DNA of 24,361 nt from Barthelona sp. PAP020. Lineage: Eukaryota; Metamonada: BaSk clade. The notes under the pieces are model-generated. The model was not told the origin of the DNA, searched no databases, and worked only from the letters and a program-made list of their open reading frames with translations. How positions within the stretch are numbered: the first letter of the stretch is position 1; the number at the start of each line of letters is the position of its first letter. The translations under genes and the position numbers were made by a program. Where the stretch lies: contig JARQWU010000156.1 of NCBI GenBank assembly GCA_040182905.1, forward strand, positions 1 to 24,361, in the 5' to 3' direction. Below are positions 10,801 through 18,880 of this stretch, in pieces.

Positions 10801-11897
10801 ACCAATTGTCCATCACTGGTTTGCAAAATCAAGAAACTATCGTCTACACTAACGCAACCGTGAACAAAACTCATTTTGTTTTTATCCCGCCAAACATTCT
10901 GGCGACGGAAAGGAAACCCTTCTGAAGCAAGATAGTTTGCTGTGTTCCCCAAACCATGGGCCCGTGCCTTTGTAACTTTTAATTGTCGCATTAATCGGGC
11001 ATCCACGACATAATTTGAAATTATACCGTTTGATCCAGCAGCAAAAAAACCCTGCTTCGTTCCTACAATACAATTAATCTGTGGTGGAGCAGTCACATCA
11101 TCAGACATATTCTTCACTTTTTGTGCATAATCAACAGATAATTTACCGCGTATCTCGAAACCATCCATAAAGAAAAGGTCTCCATTTGAAGTAGCTAACA
11201 CAATTGCATCATCTTTGTTAACATACTGGAAGTTGACCAAAGTAGTATCATCATTGAGAATAGTAGGATCAAAAATGGCTGTGATATTTACAATTGTGAG
11301 CTCTCTGAACCCATCCAAATATTTCCACATTCTAATATCCTTTGGTCCCATCGCAGTAATGACAGAACTATCTCCAGGATTAAAGCATACGTATGATAAT
11401 TCGCAATCGACAGTGAATTGATTAGTTGTACGGCCTCTTGACCAATTAGCAAGCACAATATATGATTTGGTTTGTTCAACATCCGGATCCTCCAATTGTC
11501 CCAACGCAATAATCTTTTGGCCATCATCAGAAAACGATAAAGATTTAAAATATGACAAATTGAAATCAAACTTGCCAATAGTCTTTATATGCATACATTT
11601 TGCAATATTAAATATGCTAATTCTGGCTAATTTGGCTTCATGCATAACATCAGCAACAGCTAAATAATGTTTATCTGGTGAAATAGCCAAAGCAGTAATT
11701 CGATACAAATTTTCCAATCGGGAAGCTTCTGATTTAAAAAAAGTTTGATCTGTTGTTTGTAAATTTAAATTAATTATATGTTTTCCAGCTGTATATGCAA
11801 TCGAATTTTCATTTAACAAAACAACTCCAGGTATTATTGATGGATTCATACCCCAACAATACAGTTGATTTAATCCACATTGTGCATTAAATGTCAT
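7845..11897 (-). CDS. CFAP57-like (WDR65) axonemal WD40/coiled-coil protein
   Basis: The 1350-residue protein starts at ATG 11897-11895. Residues about 1-770 are WD40-type repeats forming probably two beta-propellers, with repeated SFSDDGQKIIA-like and W/Y-D/N-L strand ends. One clear unit near residues 540-580 reads SFSYNDSLLTSVDKDGSLYVWDL. Residues about 780-1290 are a nearly continuous coiled coil rich in Glu, Lys, Gln and Leu. A basic Ser/Pro tail closes the protein. The N-terminal pattern (ALAISPDKHYLAVAD, followed by a NFDF-like and F..LSFSDDG stretch) and the overall order match CFAP57/WDR65, which is about 1250 residues in humans. CFAP57 is known as an axonemal protein needed for assembly of particular inner dynein arms in algae and ciliates. 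That implies this organism builds motile flagella. The coiled coil is longer than usual. Other WD40/coiled-coil cilia proteins such as CFAP43/44 are less likely alternatives. Confidence 0.85.
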   Translation of the reverse strand: MTFNAQCGLNQLYCWGMNPSIIPGVVLLNENSIAYTAGKHIINLNLQTTDQTFFKSEASRLENLYRITALAISPDKHYLAVADVMHEAKLARISIFNIAKCMHIKTIGKFDFNLSYFKSLSFSDDGQKIIALGQLEDPDVEQTKSYIVLANWSRGRTTNQFTVDCELSYVCFNPGDSSVITAMGPKDIRMWKYLDGFRELTIVNITAIFDPTILNDDTTLVNFQYVNKDDAIVLATSNGDLFFMDGFEIRGKLSVDYAQKVKNMSDDVTAPPQINCIVGTKQGFFAAGSNGIISNYVVDARLMRQLKVTKARAHGLGNTANYLASEGFPFRRQNVWRDKNKMSFVHGCVSVDDSFLILQTSDGQLVKFDMATAMLFSDELTKTKPSVGQAQTQNVDSQATTLSSNYRLFSHVLCNFPIGELLSCSLCTRRPIFATVSTDKTIRLYNYQTRKTEVIAQFFEDCYSVVLHPTGYYIAGGFSDRTRIFTIVADHLEVVAELPQKGITTMKFSNGGDVLAIVEGSNIFLYDFYSTKLLAKISLHISPIRDISFSYNDSLLTSVDKDGSLYVWDLRDFSRVGENAIKHCRYSAVAMALQSVVLSDSSNYDTEVIRKMSIIAAGSHHRIRVLQSNLTDKQGNRISASDLFSSDTFEVAVGPVDITVLAMPFLTKSGTISAQDARSFLFLASTSQGAIRLYHFPPIAGETEDEVLSPVFERFCHAGSITSMEISSDDNLVLSVGTDGVIFLHHLYGSRSHLEELGRNDIVTHLAATSGKSWDYKLFNQNEVAKFEAQIDLSTRRLEEEKLKHSQALHELEASHMSKLDSEKGKLQTIINENVKIHETTRKTMERNLSELQREVEQQSLTHQKDIATLTANHQRAITDLNNKLSELQDAKEDQEIAYQENLDRIRSKFNDTVSNIKLENKLALDQKDVKIAQLKVSNKDEQRAHELNREQIEDEYSTMLHHSQKELNEQLARSKQTFHHLKSEHDDLKQQFKTFQKTANAKDVLISQKQNTVLKLKSDVNDKNTKLGLLRTELEDRNKSIAEKEKQIFELKNRNQELEKFKNVLGIKIRDLKSQIEPRDLQIKEMKAKIFQMDDIMEKDHQNQSNLKLNISALLKKNDLLKSNLKKMEHVLETRNGLIKSFQKDLFTMVNQLEISQWPECVRELYRSYCEQLPSNLTKDNIDVDSEIDILEERQEKSKIIELQRQRVHLQNKCDSLKRKLEMIEKSTSAHHQQQLKQNKALIQEINTLRVAHRELKLDRDRLQNELRTAQAHLRERIEEITRLTNQARHNQEDVINDRRARFRPDSTNSFGGSSSPQPVQQFFSTPKKNRTNPYQAVKKGTSLTQTWK

Positions 11898-12113
11898 TAA
11901 AAGAAATTGTCTTTTGAAATAAAATGTTTTTTGTCTTTAAAATGGGTTCGTTTTTTTTCCAATTTATTTGGTGCTGTTTTTCTTTTGTGAACAAAATTTT
12001 CAAAACATAAATAATAATTTGGAATGAATTATTATATTGAATGTTGCCAATTAATTCCCGTTAAATTTTCCTCCTTTTTTTTTTGATAAATGGCAAAAAA
12101 AAAACCGTACTAA

Positions 12114-12119
12114 TTTATT
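12114..12119 (-). terminator. AATAAA poly(A) signal after the radical SAM gene
   Basis: TTTATT on the plus strand is AATAAA on the minus strand, 26 nt beyond the TAG stop of the radical SAM gene. The spacing is like that of the other AATAAA hexamers in the window. Confidence 0.4.
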
Positions 12120-12144
12120 TAAACTATAAAATGTAATAAAAAAA

Positions 12145-13233
12145 CTATGGTATTACTTCCATTGAATCATCCATAATATCATATAGGAAAGGTTCTTCAG
12201 TAATGACTCCTTGTTCAATCAAACCCTTAATTTCAGGTAAATATCTTCTACATTCATTAATCAAATGTTTCACTGTACCACAAACATCTTCAAAACCCTT
12301 GTCATCCCAAAATTTCATTTGATTTGCATACATGCATCTACCAGAACAAATAGGCAACTCTTCACAGCTTAGACATGGTTCTTGTAAACAAATACGTTCT
12401 TTCAAATCTTTGGGCTCTTGATTCATATCTCCTAGCATGTTCCACTCATCATCCCATGAAACAGGACAGCCTAAAATATTGCCTTTGGTTCCTATTGAAA
12501 ATGAATGATGGCCAACACCACATTGCATTTTGTTGGAATAATCTCTGTTAAATAAAAGTGTTGCAATGACTCCAATGAATGGAACAATACCTAAGACAAC
12601 GCCATTTCTCATGCTATCCATAAAATACTCCAAAAGCTTGGAAATACCAGGATTATAGATTTCATTCATCCAATCAACAAAAGTGGGCCAAGAATCCTCA
12701 TATGGACCATCCCATTGAACGTTTAGTTGCCAATGTGCATAATCAAATACACCTAAACTAAGAAGATGAGTAACTTCTTCAAAAATATCACTTTCCTTGT
12801 GAACAGTCATTCGAGCGATCATTGTTCCCTTGTAACCTCTAGATATAGCATCACGAACACTGTTGATAACTTTATTGTATACTCCTTTACCACGTTTGGG
12901 ATCAACAACTTGAGGTCTACCATCAACAGATGCTAAAATAGCAGAAAATTTTTTTAAATAATTGGTGCTTAATAAAGGAAGACGAGTAACGTTTGATTGT
13001 AAAACAAATCGTGCATCAACTTCATTCATTATTGTTGTCATTCGATCAATATTCATCAGAGGTTCTCCTCCATAAAAACAAACTGTTCTTTCTTCTTTTG
13101 GTAATTGATATAAAAAATCCCTTAATTTCTCCACTGAGTATTCAGGATCAGCTGGCATATCAAAAGTGGGTTGATTACCACAATATACACACTGTAAATT
13201 ACATTTAGCAGTGGTAAATACAAAAAACAACAT
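12145..13233 (-). CDS. Radical SAM/SPASM enzyme, probably peptide or protein modifying
   Basis: The 362-residue protein carries the radical SAM cluster motif C11-x3-C15-x2-C18 (TAKCNLQCVYC), which binds the 4Fe-4S cluster that cleaves S-adenosylmethionine. The GGEP motif at residues 55-58 contacts SAM. The C-terminal part, from about residue 238, holds many cysteines (CGVGHHSFSI...GNILGCP, then C..EPCLSCEELPICSGRC, and later Cys residues). This is the layout of a SPASM auxiliary cluster domain, which is typical of peptide- and protein-modifying enzymes and sulfatase maturases. The start is the first ATG, only ten codons before the first cluster Cys, so there is no room for a signal or mitochondrial presequence and cytosol is likely. 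It resembles archaeal putative peptide-modifying radical SAM enzymes (AF0577-like) from memory only. The substrate is unknown. The gene is divergent from an orphan Ser-Pro-rich gene. Such enzymes are oxygen-sensitive and patchy in eukaryotes, so lateral transfer is plausible. Confidence 0.87.
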   Translation of the reverse strand: MLFFVFTTAKCNLQCVYCGNQPTFDMPADPEYSVEKLRDFLYQLPKEERTVCFYGGEPLMNIDRMTTIMNEVDARFVLQSNVTRLPLLSTNYLKKFSAILASVDGRPQVVDPKRGKGVYNKVINSVRDAISRGYKGTMIARMTVHKESDIFEEVTHLLSLGVFDYAHWQLNVQWDGPYEDSWPTFVDWMNEIYNPGISKLLEYFMDSMRNGVVLGIVPFIGVIATLLFNRDYSNKMQCGVGHHSFSIGTKGNILGCPVSWDDEWNMLGDMNQEPKDLKERICLQEPCLSCEELPICSGRCMYANQMKFWDDKGFEDVCGTVKHLINECRRYLPEIKGLIEQGVITEEPFLYDIMDDSMEVIP

Positions 13234-13430
13234 TTGATAAATATTGATAAAAAGAACTGAAAAATATCATTAATTTCATAATTTTTATTTATTTTGAAAT
13301 CAAACATTAAATAAATTTCACAAAAATAATATGATTTAAAGATCTGGATGAAACAATTTTTAAAAAAAAAAAAATGATAATAATCACTTTTTTATTTGTA
13401 TTAAGAACCAGTTGTATATTAATTTTAAAC
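13234..13430. promoter_or_regulatory. Divergent promoter between radical SAM and orphan gene
   Basis: This non-coding stretch of about 200 bp separates two head-to-head genes and must hold both promoters. It is very A/T-rich, with a run of 12 A at about 13362-13373 and several TTTATTTATT-like tracts near 13287-13297, but no clear TATA box. Its right third (13374-13430) is open in frame with the orphan gene and may be translated instead. Confidence 0.5.
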
Positions 13431-14666
13431 ATGAATATGAATCAAGAAGACATATCTAATTCTGTTAATGATGGAATTAAAAGTTTTTCTTTTGATAATC
13501 CTTTAATGAATAGTGATTCAACTAAAAGAATTCAAAGTGTAATTCAAGAATCATCATCAAAATCAGAAGATATTGAAGAACCAGAAGAAGAAGAAGAAGA
13601 ACAAAATGGTGATCATATTTTTTCAGGAACAGAAAACTTTCATGAAATTGTCGAAAATTCGATGAATCTTGAAAACAAAAGACATAAAGCATGCAAACTA
13701 TTGAATACAATTTGTGCTGAATTGAATATTGAAGAATCTGATTTAAAAGAGTTTTTACGTGATTTGAACTATTATAGCATGATTTCAATCGAAAAGGAAT
13801 GCATAAATGGGTTAATTATTCTTGTTGAAGAGCTATTTAGGAAAGTTGATGAGTACAAAAGCAAATCTAGACATTATTCAAATCCAAGCACGGTAGCCAT
13901 TTGTAAATCATTGTATGAAGAAATGTACATTAGATCAAAGAAGTTAAGAGAATGCTTTTTCAAATTTAAGAAGGTGTTTGACAGAGAATATCTCGACAAA
14001 AATATCTCAAATGTTACACAAGAAGTCAACCAAATTTATGATGAAACATACAAGTATTTTGAAGGAAATGACAGTACTCCAGGCATGAAACCAGCTTGGA
14101 ATAGTTCAACAAGAATCGAACGAAACAATTATGATGGGTATTCCAAACTCAGATACTTTGACAAATACGAAAATAAGCAAAAGAATTGGAAAACAAATCT
14201 CAGAAGCAAACCGCTAAACTCTGCTGGATCGTTTGTTCCATTGAAGAAGTTAGAGCAAAAGTCGATGGACTCACCCAGTAGGCAAAGAAGTAGAAAACCA
14301 ATATTATCACCCAGACTGCCAAGTAACAATTCTGAAAAACTTTCTAATGATTGGCCATCGAGTTTAAGAGGATCACCTCAAAGAAGAACTCCATCAAATA
14401 GAAGAGTGAATTTAAAAACTCCTGCTGGAAGTTTAGCAAGAAAAATGGAAATCAGTAAATTGAAAGAAACCTATGGAAACCAATTTAATGATGTTGAATT
14501 CATAGAAAATCAATTACATTCCCCATCAAGAATAAACAATAACTCAAATGAATATTCAGTAAGGTCACCAATTATTGTCAAAAATGAAGCTTCCTTTGTT
14601 AGCTCAGAAAATGATCTTGAAACTAAAATGGCAATAATTCAACAGTATAAACAATATATGCAATAG
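13431..14666 (+). CDS. Unrecognised acidic/coiled protein with many Ser-Pro and Thr-Pro sites
   Basis: I do not recognise this protein. From the ATG at 13431 it has 411 residues. An earlier in-frame ATG at 13374 would add 19 residues that are almost entirely hydrophobic (IIITFLFVL...). That leader has T-rich, ATA-heavy codons unlike the rest, so I treat it as 5' leader. Residues about 40-65 are acidic (EEPEEEEEE). Residues about 75-210 look helical and charged, probably a helical bundle or short coiled coils. The C-terminal half is basic and disordered, with repeated proline-directed sites (SPSR, LSPR, GSPQ, RTPS, KTPA, HSPS, RSPI), as in cytoskeletal or cell-cycle substrates of CDK/MAPK-type kinases. 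A cytosolic or nuclear phosphoprotein is inference. It ends with TAG. If the early ATG were used, the hydrophobic leader could act as a signal anchor. Confidence 0.72.
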   Translation: MNMNQEDISNSVNDGIKSFSFDNPLMNSDSTKRIQSVIQESSSKSEDIEEPEEEEEEQNGDHIFSGTENFHEIVENSMNLENKRHKACKLLNTICAELNIEESDLKEFLRDLNYYSMISIEKECINGLIILVEELFRKVDEYKSKSRHYSNPSTVAICKSLYEEMYIRSKKLRECFFKFKKVFDREYLDKNISNVTQEVNQIYDETYKYFEGNDSTPGMKPAWNSSTRIERNNYDGYSKLRYFDKYENKQKNWKTNLRSKPLNSAGSFVPLKKLEQKSMDSPSRQRSRKPILSPRLPSNNSEKLSNDWPSSLRGSPQRRTPSNRRVNLKTPAGSLARKMEISKLKETYGNQFNDVEFIENQLHSPSRINNNSNEYSVRSPIIVKNEASFVSSENDLETKMAIIQQYKQYMQ

Positions 14667-14905
14667 ATAATAGTATTAGTTTTTCAAAGAGGAAGATGAT
14701 AAATATATAATAATAATTTATTGTTTTATTATTGAATCTTTTTTTTGACTTAATTAAAAATTGTTCATTATCACTTAAAAATAAATACATTTTAATATTT
14801 ATCCTTTGAAATTTTCAATTCAAAATGAAAAGAACCTTGATCTTTCAGCACTTGTTTCAGTTTTCTTGGCGAGTGAAAAATTTTTTTGTCATCAAATATT
14901 AAATA

Positions 14906-17509
14906 ATGGCACTAAGTATCGAACAAATTCAACGAGTTAGAAAACATATCGAGCGTGTTCGAAATGTATGTGTGATTGCACATGTAGACCATGGAAAAAG
15001 TTCATTTGTTGATTCTTTGCTTCAATATAACAGAATAATTCCAGAAGATATGGTTGGACAATTAAGATATATGGATTTTCGACCTGAAGAACAAGAACGT
15101 GAGATAACCATGAAATCATCTTGCATCAGTCTTGGTTACGTTTGCAATAATGAACCATTTATTATCAATATCATAGATTCACCTGGACATGTAGATTTTA
15201 GCTCCGAAGTTAGAGCTGCAACATCATTGTCTGACGGTTGTATTGTGATAGTTGACGCTGTTGAAGGAGTAAAGGCCCAAACAGTTTCAGTTTTACGTGA
15301 AGCTTATAAATTTCGTCTTAGACCTATTCTAGGTATAAATAAGATTGATCGTTTGTTTGACGAGCTGAATTTATCTCCAGAGGAGGTTTCGGAGCATGTT
15401 TTCAAATTGATTGAAGAGATTAACGGTATTACTGAATCATTTGTGGTTGATGAAACAATGCAAGTTTTTGACGAGCATGTTGACGTTACTTCCATTAAGA
15501 ATCCGTACAAGTTCAATTTTGGCAGGGGCACTGTTGTTTTATTATCTGCTGTTCATTCATGGGCCATTGATATTGAGGTAGCTATAAAATTCATTTCTCC
15601 AAAGGTTAACATCGAAGAGACTTTGTTAAGAAAAGCCCTTTCAGGATTGAATAAAATTGATAAGAAAACAAAAAAACTAAAGCCCACAGACGGAACAAAT
15701 GCGTTATTTACAAAGTTATTGATGCGACCTCTTTCAGAGATTTACACTGCTCCAAAAAAGAACCTGATTGATATTCACAATTCCTTACAGCTTCATTGTC
15801 TTGATAAAAAAGGCTTTAAAACGCAAGATCAAATAGCCATTCGTAATATCATCTTACGTCATTGGATGCCCATTTCTTCTGTCTTTTTCAGTGCTATTTA
15901 CAATATGGTTCCAAATCCTGTGAACGCTATGAAATTCAGATCTTCTGTTTATTTTCCTGTTGATACCAAGGAGCAACAGCTCTTGTTACAAGCTTCTAAA
16001 GATAAGGATGAATGTTTGGTGTATGTTTCAAAGGTTTTAGTTGGTGGTAGAGATGTTATTGATGAGCCTAGATCTGTAGCATTTGTACGAGTGTTTTCAG
16101 GCACTCTAAAAACTGGTATGACAATGAACATTCAGCAAAACGATGGATCTGTTCTTCCAGTTGTTATTGGTGAACTATGTGTTTTAATGGGTGGAAAAGC
16201 TCATCCCTGTGATGAATTGACCACCGGAAATGTCGGTGGAATTTTCGGTATCTCGGATTCTGTATCCAAACACTGCTTATTAAGCTCTATTGATTGTGGA
16301 CCATTCAAGTTTGATGTGGAGGAAGTTGATTCAAAACAAACCCTAATCAGTACTGTTGTTGAACCAGAAAACGTATCAGATTTCAAACAAATGGTAAGTG
16401 GGTTAGAGAAGTTAAACAAGTGTGATCCTGGTATTTCGGTTGAGTTATTACCTTCTGGAGAATATTTGCTGGGTTCAACAGGGTTGGTCCACTTACATCA
16501 GACAATGGATGATCTCCAATCTTTATTTGCAAAAGTGCCCCTTAAGTTCAGTAAGCCAATCACAAGATTGAGAGAAGCTGTTGTTCAAAAGAAACCTTTG
16601 GTACAATCTATTATCATTCATGATGCTATTGAAGTGTTTGTGTCCATAACTGGACTTAACAATAAGATAATTGAGTACATTGATGAAAATATTGAAACAA
16701 TTAGTAAAATGTTGGAAGGTGACAATGTTGCCAAAGAACAAGTGTCTCAGGTCTTGGAAAAGATAAAATTGGATGACATTCTTTGTCTTGGTCCTGGAAA
16801 TTATGGTCCAAATGTGCTTCTATCCAAAATTAATGATTCACAAACGATTGATGTTGAGTTGATAGCAGCAGTAGAATTGATTAAACCTGCAATTGTTTCA
16901 GCGTTTCAAATCGCAATGAAAAGTGGACCTTTGTGTGAAGAACCAGTATGTGGTGCTCTTTGTACCATTTTTGATGCAAAAATATTATCAAAAGAGCAAT
17001 TACTGCTACTTCTTGAAGAAGACATCACCTTTACGCACACTATTATTACTCCTTTTAAGCTTCTTTTTTTAAATATTTTAAAACAATGTCAATTTAGAGT
17101 TAATGTTCCTTATGTCAAAGGAAGTCTTTCAATGAACTTCCAATCTGAAATTTATTCCTATCTGAGGTCTATTCAAACAATTTTTGAATCCCAGGATTCT
17201 GGTTTTGGCAGTGAAATTATTGAAAACATAGCTATCCCATTAGACTATTCATTTGAAGCAATTCAACAAATTCGTATGGTTTCTTCTGGTACAGCTACTC
17301 TTAGTTTTTGGGGAAATTGTTGGAAACAGATTGATGAAGATCCTTTTTGGCGTCCTACAACAGAAGAAGAAATTGAAGAATTCGGTAATCAACTGGAATA
17401 TCTTAATAAAGCAAAAATGTTTATAGACAATGTCAGAAAGCAAAAGCGAATTTATCATGATTTTGTCAATGTAATAGCAGAAAAACAAACAACTTTAAAG
17501 AAAGATTAA
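14906..17509 (+). CDS. EFL1: EFL1/Ria1-type ribosome-assembly GTPase
   Basis: This 867-residue translational GTPase belongs to the EF-2 superfamily. The G1 motif AHVDHGKS is at residues 25-32, a switch-I REITMKSS stretch at about 66-73, G3 DSPGH at 91-95, G4 NKID at 145-148 and a G5-like SA at about 214. Beta-barrel and EF-G-like domains follow. The C-terminus (QLEYLNKAKMF...VRKQKRIYHDF..EKQTTLKKD) matches the characteristic EFL1/Ria1 end. I see no diphthamide loop of EF-2. In the known pathway EFL1 acts with SBDS to evict eIF6 from late cytoplasmic 60S subunits. The protein is shorter than the yeast and human forms of about 1110-1120 residues, so insertions found there appear reduced. The ATG lies 20 nt after a TCATCAAATATTAAATA leader. 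AATAAA follows the TAA stop by 10 nt. Confidence 0.93.
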   Translation: MALSIEQIQRVRKHIERVRNVCVIAHVDHGKSSFVDSLLQYNRIIPEDMVGQLRYMDFRPEEQEREITMKSSCISLGYVCNNEPFIINIIDSPGHVDFSSEVRAATSLSDGCIVIVDAVEGVKAQTVSVLREAYKFRLRPILGINKIDRLFDELNLSPEEVSEHVFKLIEEINGITESFVVDETMQVFDEHVDVTSIKNPYKFNFGRGTVVLLSAVHSWAIDIEVAIKFISPKVNIEETLLRKALSGLNKIDKKTKKLKPTDGTNALFTKLLMRPLSEIYTAPKKNLIDIHNSLQLHCLDKKGFKTQDQIAIRNIILRHWMPISSVFFSAIYNMVPNPVNAMKFRSSVYFPVDTKEQQLLLQASKDKDECLVYVSKVLVGGRDVIDEPRSVAFVRVFSGTLKTGMTMNIQQNDGSVLPVVIGELCVLMGGKAHPCDELTTGNVGGIFGISDSVSKHCLLSSIDCGPFKFDVEEVDSKQTLISTVVEPENVSDFKQMVSGLEKLNKCDPGISVELLPSGEYLLGSTGLVHLHQTMDDLQSLFAKVPLKFSKPITRLREAVVQKKPLVQSIIIHDAIEVFVSITGLNNKIIEYIDENIETISKMLEGDNVAKEQVSQVLEKIKLDDILCLGPGNYGPNVLLSKINDSQTIDVELIAAVELIKPAIVSAFQIAMKSGPLCEEPVCGALCTIFDAKILSKEQLLLLLEEDITFTHTIITPFKLLFLNILKQCQFRVNVPYVKGSLSMNFQSEIYSYLRSIQTIFESQDSGFGSEIIENIAIPLDYSFEAIQQIRMVSSGTATLSFWGNCWKQIDEDPFWRPTTEEEIEEFGNQLEYLNKAKMFIDNVRKQKRIYHDFVNVIAEKQTTLKKD

Positions 17510-17519
17510 AAGAATTTTC

Positions 17520-17525
17520 AATAAA
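17520..17525 (+). terminator. AATAAA poly(A) signal after EFL1
   Basis: The hexamer lies 10 nt beyond the EFL1 TAA stop (17507-17509), in an A/T-rich 3' flank. It implies a very short 3' UTR if used. Confidence 0.4.
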
Positions 17526-17719
17526 TGTGTGAAAAAAAATAATTTGTTTTTTTGATAATCTGAAAAAAAAAAACTCATTGTAACTTAAGAGTAATCTCAA
17601 TTAAACAAATATTTTTGTCATTTGACAAATGTTCAAGATGAAAAATGTAAAAAAGGGGGAACTTTTGTAGAATTTGTGGAAAACAATTTTTTTAATCTTT
17701 TTTTATACCTCCTTTTATT

Positions 17720-18571
17720 ATGTCATTATCTAAAAAGGATAACAAAGAATCCATATTGGCTGTGAAACAATCTATTTCTGAAAAAGGAATATTGGCTACC
17801 ATGTTTCCATCCTTTTGGGATATTTATACATATACAAAACCTGTTTATAGTTTAATTATTTTAGCTTTAGGTATTTGTTTTTATATTACAATCAAAAGAA
17901 GTAGCTTAACTGTGTTATCTCTAGTCTCTATTGCTTCATTAATTCCTTTAAGTTATTATTGTTATGAATCTTTTCGCATTCAAAAGGTTTCTGATTCAAC
18001 AAGAACTTTGGAATGTTTGTTCAAGGAAGAAACTTTTGATATGATTGGAAGACAAGTTTCCAAAATTTTAAAAGGTATTTTCTTGTTCAATGATTTGACT
18101 CCTCAATTTATTTTTCACAAAATTGTTGTGATTTTTATCTTTGCCATGGTGTCATATGTTTTTTCTGCCCTTACTATAATCTTTTTTGTTTTTATTTTTA
18201 GAATGTCTTATCATATTCTTGATATTAAATATCCTGAACAAGTGAAAACCGTAAAGATGAAAATTCTTGGTGCATTTGAAAAGGGCAAAGGTATTTGTTT
18301 GACATATATGATGAGTGTTTATGAGAAAGTGCTTCCCATTGTTAAAGAACTTTTAAACAAAATTCCTTTTTTAAAAAAGAAAGAACCTGAAGTAAGAGAT
18401 ATTCATCAAGTTAAGAAGCAAAAGGAAGAAGAAAAGAAAGAAGAAGAAAAGAAGAAAGCAGATTGTGTTGATACAGAAACTAAAGCTGAAGAAACTATTG
18501 ATTTTAATGAAACTGAAGCAATTGCTGATGAAACTGTTGAAGACCAAGTTGATGATAAAAAAAATCAATAG
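17720..18571 (+). CDS. Reticulon-domain ER membrane protein
   Basis: The 283-residue protein has the layout of a reticulon homology domain. After a short polar N-terminus, SFWDIYTYTKPVYS (residues 31-44) resembles the reticulon D.I.W..P entry. A long hydrophobic hairpin follows (about 41-80), then a hydrophilic loop of about 50 residues (81-130), then a second long hairpin (about 131-163) ending in YHILDIKYPEQV, similar to the usual Y.KY...V exit. A helical region with amphipathic character (about 170-220) and a Lys/Glu-rich tail (230-283) complete it. Reticulons are known to wedge into the outer leaflet and shape tubular ER. The tail is longer and more charged than in many short reticulons and lacks an obvious C-terminal KKXX signal. 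Another hairpin protein such as a REEP is possible but the spacing favours reticulon. Transcribed in the same direction as EFL1, 210 bp away. Confidence 0.78.
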   Translation: MSLSKKDNKESILAVKQSISEKGILATMFPSFWDIYTYTKPVYSLIILALGICFYITIKRSSLTVLSLVSIASLIPLSYYCYESFRIQKVSDSTRTLECLFKEETFDMIGRQVSKILKGIFLFNDLTPQFIFHKIVVIFIFAMVSYVFSALTIIFFVFIFRMSYHILDIKYPEQVKTVKMKILGAFEKGKGICLTYMMSVYEKVLPIVKELLNKIPFLKKKEPEVRDIHQVKKQKEEEKKEEEKKKADCVDTETKAEETIDFNETEAIADETVEDQVDDKKNQ

Positions 18572-18602
18572 AATTGATCGTTTAAATAATAATTTTTATA
18601 TG

Positions 18603-18608
18603 AATAAA
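18603..18608 (+). terminator. AATAAA poly(A) signal after the reticulon gene
   Basis: The hexamer is 31 nt beyond the reticulon TAG stop, within a gap dominated by A/T runs. Confidence 0.4.
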
Positions 18609-18862
18609 TTGTGTTGTGCGTTTTTATTTTATGAAACCAAAAAAAATATTTGAGATTTTTTCAAATTTTTCAATTTTTAAAATTTTCAATTTAAAACAAT
18701 TTTATTAAAAGAAATACATTTTTAAATACACAAATATTCAAAAAAAAAAAAAGAAATTTTTTTGGATTTTTGAAATAAGAAAAATCTGATAAAAAAAAGA
18801 TGCTTTTCAAACGATTTTGTGGTTTGCAGAAACAATATATTTTACTTGTTTTACTTGATAAC

Positions 18863-18880
18863 ATGATTGAGTTATCATAG
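18863..18880 (+). promoter_or_regulatory. Five-codon upstream ORF just before the pseudokinase-ankyrin start
   Basis: ATG-ATT-GAG-TTA-TCA-TAG ends only 4 nt before the main ATG at 18885. A second upstream ATG at 18801 opens a 21-codon frame ending at 18866 and overlapping this one. If the mRNA starts upstream of either, scanning ribosomes would meet them first, which usually lowers main-frame output. The transcription start is unknown, so this is a possibility only. The TCATAG here could instead be a start-site element. Confidence 0.3.

Noticed and set aside
14886-14905. Trichomonad-type initiator (TCA-containing motif close to ATG)
   Set aside because: TCAT strings occur before several genes but do not share a fixed context, and one gene has a good TATA box instead, so I do not claim this promoter class or lineage.
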